This document shows positions 10,385 to 22,500 of a stretch of 31,984 nt of DNA, one piece after another. Position 1 is the stretch's first letter; every line of letters begins with the position of its first letter. Source of the stretch: Ectocarpus siliculosus (lineage: Eukaryota > Sar > Phaeophyceae > Ectocarpales > Ectocarpaceae); NCBI GenBank assembly GCA_000310025.1, contig FN649748.1:334787-366770 (forward strand). The letters run 5' to 3'. Under the pieces are notes generated by a model. The model saw nothing but the letters and a program-made list of their open reading frames with translations. It was not told where the DNA came from and searched no databases. A program made the position numbers and the translations under genes.

Positions 10385-13300
10385 ATGCTAGCAACGAGCG
10401 ATGGGGTGTCGTTCGTCGCCCACAACAACGGGGAGCAAACGTCTGGTGGCACCGTTGGAACTTACAAGGGACGCAAGTTTGTTCCCACGAAAGACAAACC
10501 TGCGGTGGCGGCGGCGGAGAAGAGTAAGATCCCGAAAAATGTCAATCTGGAAGACTTGCACCAGGCAATGGAGGACGACTCCACAGCAGTGGATGTACTC
10601 AAACGGGAGGTACGATAAACTACAGTATGTATTACTTGGAGAAGTACACGTTTTGTAAGCACCACCGCTTTCGGAACGAAGAGGAAGGTGCTGCGTACCC
10701 AGACAAGTAAAAAATGTGGCATTCGACAGTTCGCATCTTCTAGACACAACTCGCCACGAACAAGGCGTACAAGCAACCAAGAGGAACTTTTCTGGGTGCA
10801 GTCTCGGGTCGGAGCTCTTCAGTAAGAGAGACAAGAAAGACCCTGTAGTCCTATTGCGAGGGACGGCCAAATGGGATGTCCAAAAACTTCAGAGTATAGT
10901 CTAGCGCATGTGGCGGGTTCAACATTAGAGCCGCAGGGGTACAAGTGCCGCGTGGGTGATTCCTACATAACTCTCTTGTATTCAGGGAGAACAACGTTTC
11001 CGAAGTTCAAGCAAAGGTGGCACGACGTGATCGACGAAGCATTATCGGCAGCCTACACGAAGACTTCAACATCATCATTCCATCAATTGACTCAATACGG
11101 ACATGTATGTTGCTCCGCCTGTAGTCTACGTACGTAATATGAAGATTTAGAATCGTCAAATATGTCACGATAGTCTTCAGGTTTCTCGTCGCCCGAGCAT
11201 GAATCGGACCTGATATTCATCTCCGGCCTACCAAAATTTTCATGTGTAGGACTTTGCCTATCGCTGTCTTTACTGGCTTCGCTTTCGAAGCGACACCTGT
11301 GCGCCGGTAGAGGCACTTATCACCGAAAAAATGGTAAGCCTGGCAGGTTCAGGTCTGTGTTTTCGTGGATGTGGGCCTTCCGTACAGTAAACCGACTCCA
11401 TCCCAAGTAGGCGATATCGACCAAAAAAGCAGGGGCAGCTTCCGTTACCCATCTACCGTATGCCGTGGACGTCCCAGAAGCTGCAACAGATTCGTAAAGT
11501 CGGAGGATATGCAACAGATTCGCTCACCAGAAAGGCGAAAGTGTGTGGAGTCTACCTTGCTTGTTCTCAGAGTGTATAAGTCTCGCTATTGGTTTCTTGT
11601 ATTTCTCGCACGTTTTCTCTTGCTGGGGTGGGTGCTCCCTCAGGTGCTTATGGCGCAGGAGTCGGAAGCGAAGGAATCATTCGGGCAGCTGGAGATGCTT
11701 CAGAGGACACACGACAAGCTTCGCTCTAGAGCAGACAGGCTCGAGGCCGTCCACGACGGTCTTTTCAACAAGCTAGAGGTTGTCAAGAAGACTCTCTTGG
11801 TGAGTAGAAGACAACCATAACATAGCCCCAAGTCTCCAGTACCTGTCGGCCAGGCGGCATGAACCATGTGCTCGGCTTGACTCTGGAAGAGAACAATGCC
11901 AACGAGACTATTCCCAACACCAAAACGAAATGTACGGCGCACATGGTTTCTATATGAAACTGCTGTGTAGTGGTCTAGTGTAGAACTGCTTCAACAACTG
12001 AACACCCCCCGCCATTTACGTGCATTTCGTGGTCTGCCACTGGGCGGGGCAGGTGAAAAAGGTAGGAACGGAGCCGGAACGACAGCTGGCTAGACTCCAG
12101 GTAGAGCTCCGAGCCACCGACAAGAGGCATCAGGACGCGATGATCACGAAGGAAACGACGGAGTTCATCGTGAAAAGGATAACCAAAGTATGTGGCTAAG
12201 ATGAGCAATCGTTGTTTCTGTAGGTGCAGGTCTCGTTTGTGTCACGCTTCGGGATAGGATTTACCCGTTTTTGCAAACGCTTCCACGCTGCCTGCCACAA
12301 GCGACAAGAACAACAACCTCCCTCTCGGCTTGCAAGTGCGGAGAACACGAGGTGATAGGACGTGAAGGGGGAGAGCGGCGGGTCGATGTTGGCGTCCGTG
12401 ACATCGGCCCTTCCCTTCCTCCCTGACCCGCAGGAAGTGGTTGACGTCAAGCAAGCCGTGAGGACAACCCAGGCACAACTGACGGCGACCCTAAGTGAGG
12501 CGGCGTCGAGCGAGTCTCACCTACAGCAGAGCCGGCAGGAGCTTAAAACCGAGGAGGAAAGACTGGAAAAACTCAGAAAGAAGGTAGTGAGAATCTCCTA
12601 GCTCAGAAAGAAGGAGGTTCTTCAGGTACCAGACTACATATACGCAGCAACAACAGGCGGCAACATGATTTGCGGGGTGCGGAACAGATGCATAAGCCAC
12701 CGCTCGAGTTTCGTCTTTGGCTTTGGATTTGACGGCTTTCTTCGTAATCCACCCCTTCTCCGGCCTCTCAACGCCCTGTCTTCGACGCACACAGTGCTAG
12801 AGGCTTAGAACTGAGAAATAAGAAATCTCTCATCTGCGCATGGCGCAGTCACATGTTTCGATACAAACGTGCCTCGTTGAACGTACGCACGACTCAAGTT
12901 TTGGCGTCAGTAGCGCTGAGAGCAAACATTCAGGGTTCTATGGTCGCGAGAAGTCACCCACGGTGGGGAACGGGAATAAAACAAGAGGATATCATTTTTC
13001 GAGACTTGACTTGCTGTTCATCCCTTGGTTGATTTGTGGTTGTGGTGTGTCCCTCACGTGTCGCAACCAGGTCAACCAAAGGATGATGCTGCAGAGCGAA
13101 AGCCTCGCGGGGCTACAGCAGGTGATGGAGGAGAGAAGCGTGCAGCTCTTCAACCAGGAGGAGCGAATCCACCAGCGAGACGACCTGTTGACCAAGGTAT
13201 TTAGCTTTCGGAAGACACGCGGGAAAGAAATGATGCTCATGTGCAGTCCGGCATCAAACGATGTCGGGAAGCCCCAACAGGTGTTGGCAGGTTTGCGATA

Positions 13301-16300
13301 CTGTGGGATTCGGAACGCCTGGCAGGGAGGCAGCTGTCATTCCGTGGCACTCACGCATAATGGTTCGGAGCAGGTTTCCAGGAAATAGGCTCATGACTGG
13401 AAAGCGCAAATAACTGCAGTCTGAGTGGCTACAACCACTTCGTTTTTCAAAACGTTTCCGTGGAGAACGTGCAGCCCACCAACCTTTGGCCTTGTTGCTT
13501 TCGCGTGGAATCCCGCGCGGCATCCTAGCCGGCGCTGCATTTCTGTTGGGTCGAGAGTAGATATATTGCAAAATACACCGCCGAATTATTGTGTGTCCGG
13601 GATCTCCCCCTCCGCGGGGATCGAGTATCGCGCACAACCACACACAGTCAATCGACTTTCGGACCCCCTCTCCACCCTGATCAGTAGTGGACCCCGCTCC
13701 CCCCTTCACACGATGCTGTGCTGCGATGCCCCTTCAACCGGGAAAGTGACCCGTCCAACGTGAATCCCGCCGTTTTGATGGTATACAGTACAACGGCTGC
13801 GGCAAGCAGCTCATTATTCCGTACCCAACCGCTCAGGTTTCACCACACTTAGACACCTCAACACGACGACAACAGCAACGGAATCCATGCCGTTCCGCTC
13901 CAAACCCCCCTGATGCCTTCAGTCCGGTGGAGCCATGCGGTCAGACGAGGAGGAGAGACTGGCGCGCACTATCGTCGTGCGAAACGTCTACAGCAGCATC
14001 CTTCAGAGGAAGGTGAAAAATGCATGTCGAACCACTAGACCACAAAACTCCCACACCTGAGGCAAACGTGTCACATCTGAACTGATTTGAAACGTGGGGT
14101 TGAAAACTGCATCTAACGCTAGATGTGATTTCCGGACGAAAATAGGGATGGGCGTGAGCTTGAAACGGTGCCTCTCCGAGAAACGTGGTGCGTCGAAACC
14201 ATAACTTCTGCTACTACTGACCCGAACACGAATGTTCCTGGTTTTCGTGCAAGCAAGGTGGAGGACGAGCAGAGACACCTGGGGGCGCTGGAAGACTCTT
14301 TCCAGCAGATCAAGAACACCACGGGGCTGGCCGGTGTTGACGACATCATAGAAAGGTAGGACCGAATGAAACAAACAACGAAGTTTTTTGGGAGTGACAG
14401 GACGACCATGGGGTATAGTACTTCAAACACGAAAATAGAAAGTAGCTCCGTCAAAGATTCCCTGCAACCTGGAGTTGAAACTCCCGGCGAATTTCGCCCA
14501 GACATTCAGAAGAACGTGATAACACGCAAAACTATGACCGATCACCATGGACAAATCATGTGCGCCCTTGTTCCACGCACACACGAAAAGAAGAAACGGC
14601 GCGTGACATCCTGTTGCATGTGGCAGAGAGATATTAACCTTGAACGAAGGTAGATTTGTCCGTCTTGGGGCACGGGAGGAGGGCATCCGCTAGCTCCAGA
14701 TGCCAGATATAAGTCGGTCGGCGAGAACAAATTCCCCATTCTACGAATCGACACCAAGTCGCCCGGTGTAACCGATGTCCGCTTCATTTTGGTACCTCTC
14801 GTGTATCGATAGGTATCAGATGCGCGCAGGAAAGAACCAGCAGCTGCACTTGATGGCGGAGGAGATCCGTCAGCGCATAGAGTCGCTCAGGAAGGAGAAC
14901 CATCAGCAGCGACAATGGCGGGATGTGAGAAAAGCCCTGAACTGGACGACGTTCTTTAGCCCCCCAAGAGCTAGATCACGGCAGCACAATAACAAGCAAG
15001 CAGCATTATACGACGAGCATGTCGTGGACATGTCGGGCATCGGCTTTCCCATGAAGGCGGTCCTTCCTCGGACTACGGAACCACGATACGAAGTTAAACG
15101 ATTGCTTGGAACTGAGAAAAAGAAACAACCAACATCTACCCGACACTATCAATAGTACTTTGAACAGCAAATCACGTCCCCAACAGGATGGTTTCAACGC
15201 CATCCGAGGTACAAAAGCTTGCAAACGAAGCACGAACAAGCCTCTCGTTGGACAGCGTCAACTGTCTCCACGCAGGCTTTCCCTTTTCCATCGAATTCAC
15301 AACAAGCAGCAACCGGAGCGGACAACTGTTCCAGGAACGCCTGCCTGTAACGTCCACCCCCCTTCCATCCCCAAACCCACTCCTGCATTTTTCAACGTCG
15401 GATTCGCTCCATTTTTGGTGGCGAATATCGTGCAAAATCACCGTCGCTTTTAGGATCTACACCGCAGACAGGAGGCCACTTCCGGAAACCGAGACATGTA
15501 TCAGGAAGTAGATCTGATCGACATCGCCCTTGGGTCGGCTCGGAAGCAGTGCGACGACGCCAAGGAGAGAGCCAACAGGCTTAGCGTCACCGTTGACCGC
15601 CTCAGGGACGCTCTTTCTCGTTTCATGAGCAAGGTGGGTTGTCAGTGCGGCAGCAGGAATTTCGTCCCCTTCCAGTCTTTGCTTGGGGTTATCGAGGCGA
15701 ACTCCGAATGGTTCGTTTCGTTCATCGTACCCTATCCTTTTTTAAATCTGTGCAACATTACTGCTGCGAGGTACCTGCGTTCCGACTGTTTTTCTTCGGC
15801 TGTAGGCAGGTGTCCGCACGCCCAGCAGTCTATGATACAACGGGCCGGAAGGAGGCCAATACCTACGTTGAGAGCACGATGCCTCTCCCGAGCTGTGCCA
15901 CAATGACGGTACTAGTGCTCTCCCCCTCTCCCCCCCCCTTGGGCACCTGTTCCGGAAACGGCACACCAACTATCCCTTCTCTGTTTTATTTAAAGCATTG
16001 ACGCCTCTCCTCCATCTCTCCTGTGTTTCTCCTGCCTTTCTCCTCTCTCTGAATCTCGGTCATGAGTCAGGTGGACAGCAAGACCCACCCCGTTGCGCCG
16101 CAGTCTAAGATGCCCGAGGTCTTCGCGCAGCTGGACTCGAAGATAACCCACATGATGAAAGCGGTCAGCGCCGCACTCGTCAAGGATGATCGCGGCGGGA
16201 GCGGCAGCGGGGCAGGAGACTCGGGAGCAGCGAGCGGAGGCGGCGGCGGCGGGGGGGGCGGCGGGGGAGTCGGGGGCTCGGGCGGGGGAGGCGGAGACCC

Positions 16301-18043
16301 TTCGTCTTCCAAGGATGTGGTACGTGTTGGGTACATACGTAAGCAGAACGAAGTTGGTTGTGGCACGAAAGCGCACATGGCAGCAGCGGGTCGTAGAAGA
16401 CACAGCACACAGCAGCACGGAGAAGTACGACAAAAGCACCAAGCAGGTCCTTCTTTCTACCTTGTCTTTGCTCCGTGGTGGCAGCTTGGTCCCCGTCTGC
16501 ATCGCGCTCAACTCTCATCGATCGTTTCCGCCTTTGCCACCCACCTCTTCCCTCTATATCTCGGCGTGCCCCCCAACCTCTTTGGATTGTTGTCGCGCTT
16601 CCTGCGGAAGTTCTCTAAGCTGGACAATGCCAGCGTCACAAAGATCCTGTATGCGAACATCATGAGCACGGAGCCGGACACCTCACCGAGAAACGTGCGG
16701 GTGACGCCGACTAAGAGCGGCGACGCGGGTATCGAAAAGGCAAGTCGAGAACACGACGATGAGGGTTTCCTTTTCCGGTTCCCGTATACTAGTTTTTTTG
16801 GTTAGAAAGTTTCCGGTGTGAACTTCTACGTTTGTGTTGGACATCCGAGATGCTCTACTTGTCATCACAATCCTTATACTTGCACATGCAGCAGCACACC
16901 ACTTTAAACCGTGCAGGGTAAGAAGTGGTTTTTCTGGTTTTCACCCTGATCCAATACAGATGGCTCACCCGTACACCCATATATTTTCATGATTCACCAC
17001 CTGCCCGGAGACTGGTATTGTACTTTCTTGTTCTCTTCTAATGACACCATCGGTGTGATCCGCAAAAACAATGACGTCACCAACAACAACGCGCCCGCAG
17101 AGGATCAAGATGAAGATCCTGCTGGGGCCCGAGTACGTCTCGGACGAGGAGGAGCCCGATTCCGAGGAGGAAAGCGAGGGAGAGCAGGAGGACGCGCGGG
17201 ACACTTTCGTCGATAGGACAACGGTAAAGAAGACACAATGTTCCGCGTTTTTTGCAGCATTGGACGGAGGCAAAGACTCAGTGTTACGCCTTGTTTGCCA
17301 TTGCATGGGACGGAGGATTGAGAGTCCTTGTACTATGCTCAGCCCTACAGGATCAAAACGAAATCATGGATCAAAACGAAATCATGCTTTGCCACGAGTG
17401 TCAAGCGAAAGCTTGTTTTACTTGTGCTTCCAGGCGAAAGTACGTAAGTTTGTCTATCACGAAAGGAGAACAGTTTTGGTAGGCTTTGGGGGACATAGGT
17501 CTGTGCTTGCAATGACTACCGTTGCTGCTTTTTTCGTTGTTTGATACTGTCAACAACCTCTCGGTTGTGCAAATTTTGGAGAACCAAAAACCAAGACACG
17601 CTTTTGCGGGGTTTTGGCGATGAACATAAGACGATTAACCTGTTCCAACATCGCGAAGCAACGCATTTGTTATGCTATCGCGCGTTCGCTGCAAAAAATT
17701 GGGTGAAGTCATTGTCATGTGTCCATGAGTCGCCCGGGGAACGTGTTGGTCATTTTTTCCAGCTGATCACACGTCCCCTCCCTGGCCTTCTTCATTTTGT
17801 TTTCTTCAGTTTTTTCCCTTGTCCTCGCCTCCCCTCTCCCTGATCTGCCCCCCCCGCCTCGTCCTCCCTCCCTTCCCCCCCCCCGGTTCCCTTATTTTCT
17901 CTCCCGCTGTTCCACTATTGCCTCTCTCGTACACGTCGCGCTTCCCGCTGCAACAGGTCAAGAAGCTGGCGAATCTCGTGCTTGGGAGAGATACGAAGAC
18001 CAGAGGTACGAGGAGAAGAAGACTCCGCAGGAAGGACGGCTGA
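10385..18043 (+). CDS. ODAD3: Outer dynein arm docking complex coiled-coil protein (ODAD3/CCDC151)
   Basis: This coiled-coil protein is part of the complex that anchors outer dynein arms to ciliary doublet microtubules. Proposed exons: 10385-10609, 10990-11104/11108, 11291-11333, 11644-11799, 12053-12187, 12434-12583, 13071-13196, 13923-14012, 14258-14355, 14813-14924, 15472-15633, 16071-16319, 16611 (or 16620)-16739, 17101-17223 and 17957-18043 (TGA). Joins are almost all phase 0; the 14355/14813 join is phase 2 and reads IIERYQMR. The product is about 665 residues, close to the animal protein. Order matches CCDC151: long coiled coils, a conserved FQQIKNTTGLAGVDDIIER segment, then EATSGNRD followed by another coiled coil, an acidic patch (VSDEEEPDSEEESEGEQED) and a basic tail (RRRRLRRKDG). 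A Gly-rich insert (exon 12) is unusual. The exon 2 to exon 3 join is uncertain. The start is the first ATG of the open frame; an upstream non-coding exon is possible. The family call rests on remembered animal sequence, not a search. Confidence 0.8.
12571..12614 (+). repeat. Duplicated 13-base segment across a splice donor
   Basis: CTCAGAAAGAAGG at 12572-12584 (the end of exon 6 and the first base of its donor) is repeated exactly at 12602-12614 inside the intron. In the second copy it is followed by AGGT instead of TAGT. This looks like a small tandem duplication that moved away from the donor. Confidence 0.6.
16219..16302 (+). repeat. GGC/GGG-rich poly-glycine coding repeat in ODAD3 exon 12
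   Basis: The run encodes a stretch made almost only of glycine with a few serine, alanine and valine residues. It sits between the last coiled-coil segment and the C-terminal domain and would act as a flexible linker. It is GC-only over long runs and likely to vary in length between strains. Confidence 0.75.
17350..17385 (+). repeat. Exact 18-base tandem duplication in the last ODAD3 intron
   Basis: GGATCAAAACGAAATCAT occurs twice back to back, with no mismatch. It is inside the 733-base intron between exons 14 and 15. Confidence 0.9.
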
Positions 18044-19565
18044 CACGAAGAACGCGACGATACCCAGGCGACAGGGACTGGGGGGAGCCCTTGTGTGCAT
18101 CCCGCTTGTTGATTTTAAGGCTGCAGCATTGTACCTTGAGGGAGTGTGCTGTTCCTCAAAGAGTTTTGTCTTTTCTGTAAACAAGATGGTCCACTATTTT
18201 TTCGAGACTACCAATTCCCCTGACGGACAAGCAGGCCATTTCGCTGGAAGGAACCAACGTGCTGGCGGCCAAGGAGTTCATCATGATCGGGTGCGAGCTT
18301 GTTATCGTCGCCCTCAGCAGTACGCTGTTTTCCGTTTGGAATACAGCACGCGCCATCACTTTAGAACCTCTTATTATGCCGAAGGCTTGTGTCTTGTTTC
18401 CTCTTCGGGGTAACCCGACATCGACTGAAAAGGTTTTTAGTATAAGCTTCTCAACTGAGATTCTGTTCTGATGGTCAAGTACTCTATTAGTTCTGTTTTC
18501 TTGAGCCTGAACGTCTCAACCCTCAACTTATTTGGTGGTGGGCATTCTGTATCCTCGGGGTTGGAATTTTTTAAGGGGGGGTTGGGGGTAGGCTAAGGTA
18601 GTGAAACGTGATAGAAAGTGAGCACCAGCGCTCCCGGTGTGACGATACGTGTGCATTTCCACTCAATCTTTGTAGCGTAGAACTCGCACAAAAACCTAAA
18701 AAGGATTCAATGAATCATGTAGAACCACATAAAGGCGAAAGCCATCCCTGCCCGCACAATAGACGACGCCTTGATTGAAATACGGGTGACGATGACAAAA
18801 AAAATCGATTGCAACAACTTAGACGAGCGAACCCCGACAGTGCATGGGCACACTCCTTTCGCTGAGAGTAGGTTCAGTCAAACCCACACCCTTACTTGTA
18901 GTACCTGAGGATAGCTGCGAGCAACAAGCATTCTGCCCCGCTTGCGTAGCACTTTGGCCGTGCATGGTATGCCCAGTTTTCTCTTCGCTTCCAGCTCAGT
19001 TTTCGTCTCAGATTCCGAAAGGAGATCGAAAGTCCACGAGACAACCGACGTGGCCGAACAAAACATGGCGATGATATGGGTTTGATGTTGCTTGTACTCT
19101 CAACACAGAACATCGAATGTCATCTATCGTCATCCAATGAGTAGTGTGAAGCCGAACCTTTTCAAGATTTCTCGACAAGACAAACCTGTGAAATTAGACG
19201 CAAAACCGACCACATTAAGAAACAAATGTACGATGAACAACAAAAACAAAGACGTTTGCAGGTCTAGTCTGCTACCGTTTTCAACGACACCACCCTTTTG
19301 CCAGTGCGCCCTCTGGGCCCTATCGAAACCTGGCTTCGGTTGCGCGAAACTTACGGTCTGTTTCACGCAAGGTACCGCAACCCTTGGTGTTGCATGGCGT
19401 ACGCAATGAACAGCAAATCAGCTGAATGCTTTTATCACGACAGACCGACGGTGTGGTCCTACACTACACAACGAACTCCTCCCGCGAGGGCTTCTTTCTT
19501 TTGGCAAAACTGTAACTTAGCGCCGATCAGCAAAAAACACGGTGGGGCGGCAAGATCGCCAAAAA
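18044..19565. other. Spacer between two converging genes
   Basis: This spacer should contain the 3' untranslated regions of both genes. I see no clear gene apart from the exon-like segment at 18208-18290, listed separately. A G-rich run lies at 18575-18589. Confidence 0.5.
18208..18290 (+). CDS. Orphan exon-like segment downstream of ODAD3
   Basis: The frame reads LPIPLTDKQAISLEGTNVL followed by AAKEFIMIG. About 21 of 24 sampled codons end in G or C, as strong as the certain exons nearby. A possible donor (CGG/GTGCGA) follows at 18291. It lies past the ODAD3 stop codon. Acceptors that I tried in front of it do not match the phase of an alternative donor at 18008, so I could not attach it to ODAD3. 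The family is not recognised. It may be an alternative 3' exon, part of a small separate gene, or a relic. Confidence 0.35.
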
Positions 19566-22500
19566 TCATCCATCTCCGAAAGCCTTCCTGAACCCCCTGC
19601 TATTAGTCTTGCCGGTGTTTTTCTTGGCACAGTGAAGGAAGCCGTCGTATACGTCTTCGTCTAGCCGCTGGAAGGCCCGCACGGGACGGCGTGTGTTACG
19701 CGCGGTGGCGGTTGAAGAGTGGCCTTCGTGATTACTGTTCCCTTGACTAACAGCAGATGATCGGGAGGCGGATGGGTTGGCGACACCGGCCTTCTTGGGA
19801 GAAGCGTGGTGCTTTTGAGCGGAAAAAGTGCGTTTCTCGGCAACGTCTTCCTGGTGCGTGTACATCGGGTTGCTCCCAATGAAGTTTTCGCTGGCGTCTT
19901 GGTGTTCTTCGCCTGAGCCAGCCCATTGCGTTTGCTCGATGCCCCACCTGCGGTGGAGAACGATTGCCAGCGGTCGTTCAGCAATGGGCAATAGCAGAAA
20001 AGCGCGTGCTGCATTCGGAGACACCTCAATCCACTCGGGGGCCAAGCCCTTTCAAATGCCCGCCGTTGACAGCTGACGTCGAAAACCGACGACCGCAAGC
20101 CCCTACCATCGTATCTCTGGCACTATGTCTCTACTCGCTTTTCCCCATCCGTTGGGAGCTTGACTCACGCCTAGTACCATTGCTTGTTAACCACACAGTT
20201 GCCTTCGCAACAGACCCAACAGAGCAGTAACCAATGACTTCGGATGTCACTCACGTATTTCTTCGGTCTATCGGTTTTCGACCTGTTGATGGTGGGACCC
20301 GAAACACGCCATTGTCCTCGTGATTCTGCGGCATTTGCTGCGGTTGCTGGGTGATCTTCATCATCTGCCTGACTCTCCTTGTCCCTCCGCCTCCCCTTCC
20401 TTCTGCTCCAGATATGATCCTTCCCGCTATTCCCTCCCCTCTTTTTCCACTTGATCCCAAAAACCTTGGACTTCCTTCGGCGTCGAACCAGCCAAAGCTA
20501 TCATCCCGAGCTCTGTCTCTCTGTCGATGCCGCTGCTGCGCCTCCGCCGTCAATTCCCAGCCGCCTGTAGACGGGGTTAAGCTCTCCGTCCCGCAGGTTT
20601 GCGGCCCTCTTCTGCTACTCGCCGGAGACTTCCAGCTCGACACTGCCCCAGGCGTAGACGCCTCCACCCTCAGCAACACCTTGTCCACCTCATCCGCGGT
20701 CAGCCCCGCCAGCCCGTTCCGGACGGACGGACGGTCAAAGCAAGCGGCCTTGGGCGCAACAGCTATTCTTCTTTCTTCAAACGCAGGGGAGGGAGGCACT
20801 GGAGACAGCGAGCGCTTCTCGATCGTTCCTGCAAGCGTCGCTAGCAGCAGCTTTGCGACGCGGTCACTCCTAACGATCTTGGTTCCGTTGTCGTCGGTAC
20901 TTTCCCCCCCGTGTACACCCGCGGGCGTCCGAGGCTCACCATCAACCCCACCACCACCGCCGCCATGACCCGGGTATCGCCCCAGGCCACCACGGGCGGG
21001 GCTCGACGGTGATCCTGGTTGTGCGCCTGCCTCCTTTCTCCTGGGCGTGCTGCAGGGTCTCCGTTTGATTTCCAGCTTAGGGTGGCTGGGGTCTGCTCTC
21101 TCCACGGGGCTGATTCTCGAGAACGCCGAGACAGGTCCGTCAGAGGGGACTACACTCACGGTTCCGCCGCCACGACGACCCCCGGCCATCTCTGTCGTCC
21201 TGCCGCCTACCTCGACCGGGATGACGGCAATTCCCCTGCCACCGTCGCCGCATCTGCTCCTTGTTCCTCCCGTCCTGACGCTACCGGGGGACGCCCACAG
21301 GGAACCGCTGCCGGTACTCGCGTCAAGAGACACGCGCGGGGGCTGCTCGCAGCCGCCATCAGCATCAGGTCCCGCCGAAATCGGCGAGATCCTCTTATTG
21401 ACTGTGGCCGAATGCGAAATCAGAGACTCGGCTTCCCCTTGCATGCGTGCGAGCTCCTGGTTGTAGAGCTGCACGCGGGAGCGCACGCTCGCGGCGTCCC
21501 TCGAAAGGATCCGCAGGTAGCGGTCGCAGGCCGAGGATACCGCCGCCGCTCGCCCCCTCTCTCCCTCCGAGGCCAACGCGCCGCCGGCGGACGACAGCGA
21601 CGGCGGCGATGGAGCCAGTGCTCCGTGTTTGATTGGGCTCCCTCCCCGCGAATCCTTGCTTCTTTCCTCAAACGCGTTCCTGATCGACAAGAACGATGAC
21701 ACTACTGCCGCCTCGTCGCCTCCTTGGGGCACGATCGACTGCGGGCGGGAGGGTGACGACAGCACCGGCGACGGGAGTACCTGGACGTCGAGCTTCGACA
21801 AGAATTGGCGGAGAACGTCCTGGCTGACAGATGGTTGCGCGGCCACGTCGTCGCTCGTGAGCGTTTTGTCATCTTCGCTGGGCTGGGTCTCCGCGAGACC
21901 CGCTTGGATGCTGTCATCGAGCAGCTTCCAGACATCTTGCCCAGCTGACCTGATGAAGGGGGTAGTCGGAAACCAGAAAAGGGTGGGCAAGCAAGCCGAG
22001 CGCCAAGTTGACGCGCGGCTGAAAGGGGTGAGATGCTCCAAGGGAAGCCGGTGTCTTGCTTTTTTTAGTATGGCGTGCAGGGGGAATACCTCTCAATATC
22101 ATAGGCATTCGAGAAGTTGCCATGTTGGATCCCTGAATCGAGCGCTTCGGCAAGGGAAGTTCACTTCTAGTCTTGTCCAAAACAAGGGAATGAGGACCTA
22201 GTGACATACTTGGAACATGCTCGATGCAACGATTGAGCGCAATTGGTTTTCCAAACAACCTTCACAACCGCCCGAACCATGAAGGGAAGCCCTTCCTCAG
22301 CCTTGGTCCTGTGGACTGTTTAGCCGACATTCGCGGAAATAACACAATTTCCAGAGCAAACGGCGTCTGCAAGGAAGCTTCGCTACAAAATACACGCGCC
22401 AAATCTGGAGAAGTGAAACTCACCTAGCTTGGGAAGCCGCCTTTCGCAGGGTTACGTGTAAGGTTTCCTGGGCAGCAGTGCCGCTCCCCCCCGCACCCTT

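Noticed and set aside
14018-14050. A tRNA A-box (minus strand, TGTGGTCTAGTGGTTCGAC)
   Set aside because: It is inside an ODAD3 intron with no B-box at the proper distance and a T run straight after, so it is probably chance or a small relic.
20351-21699. Long plus-strand open frames (205, 226 and 139 residues)
   Set aside because: They are shadows of the large minus-strand exon 21949-20255, which has consistent splice phases on both sides. The plus frames have none.
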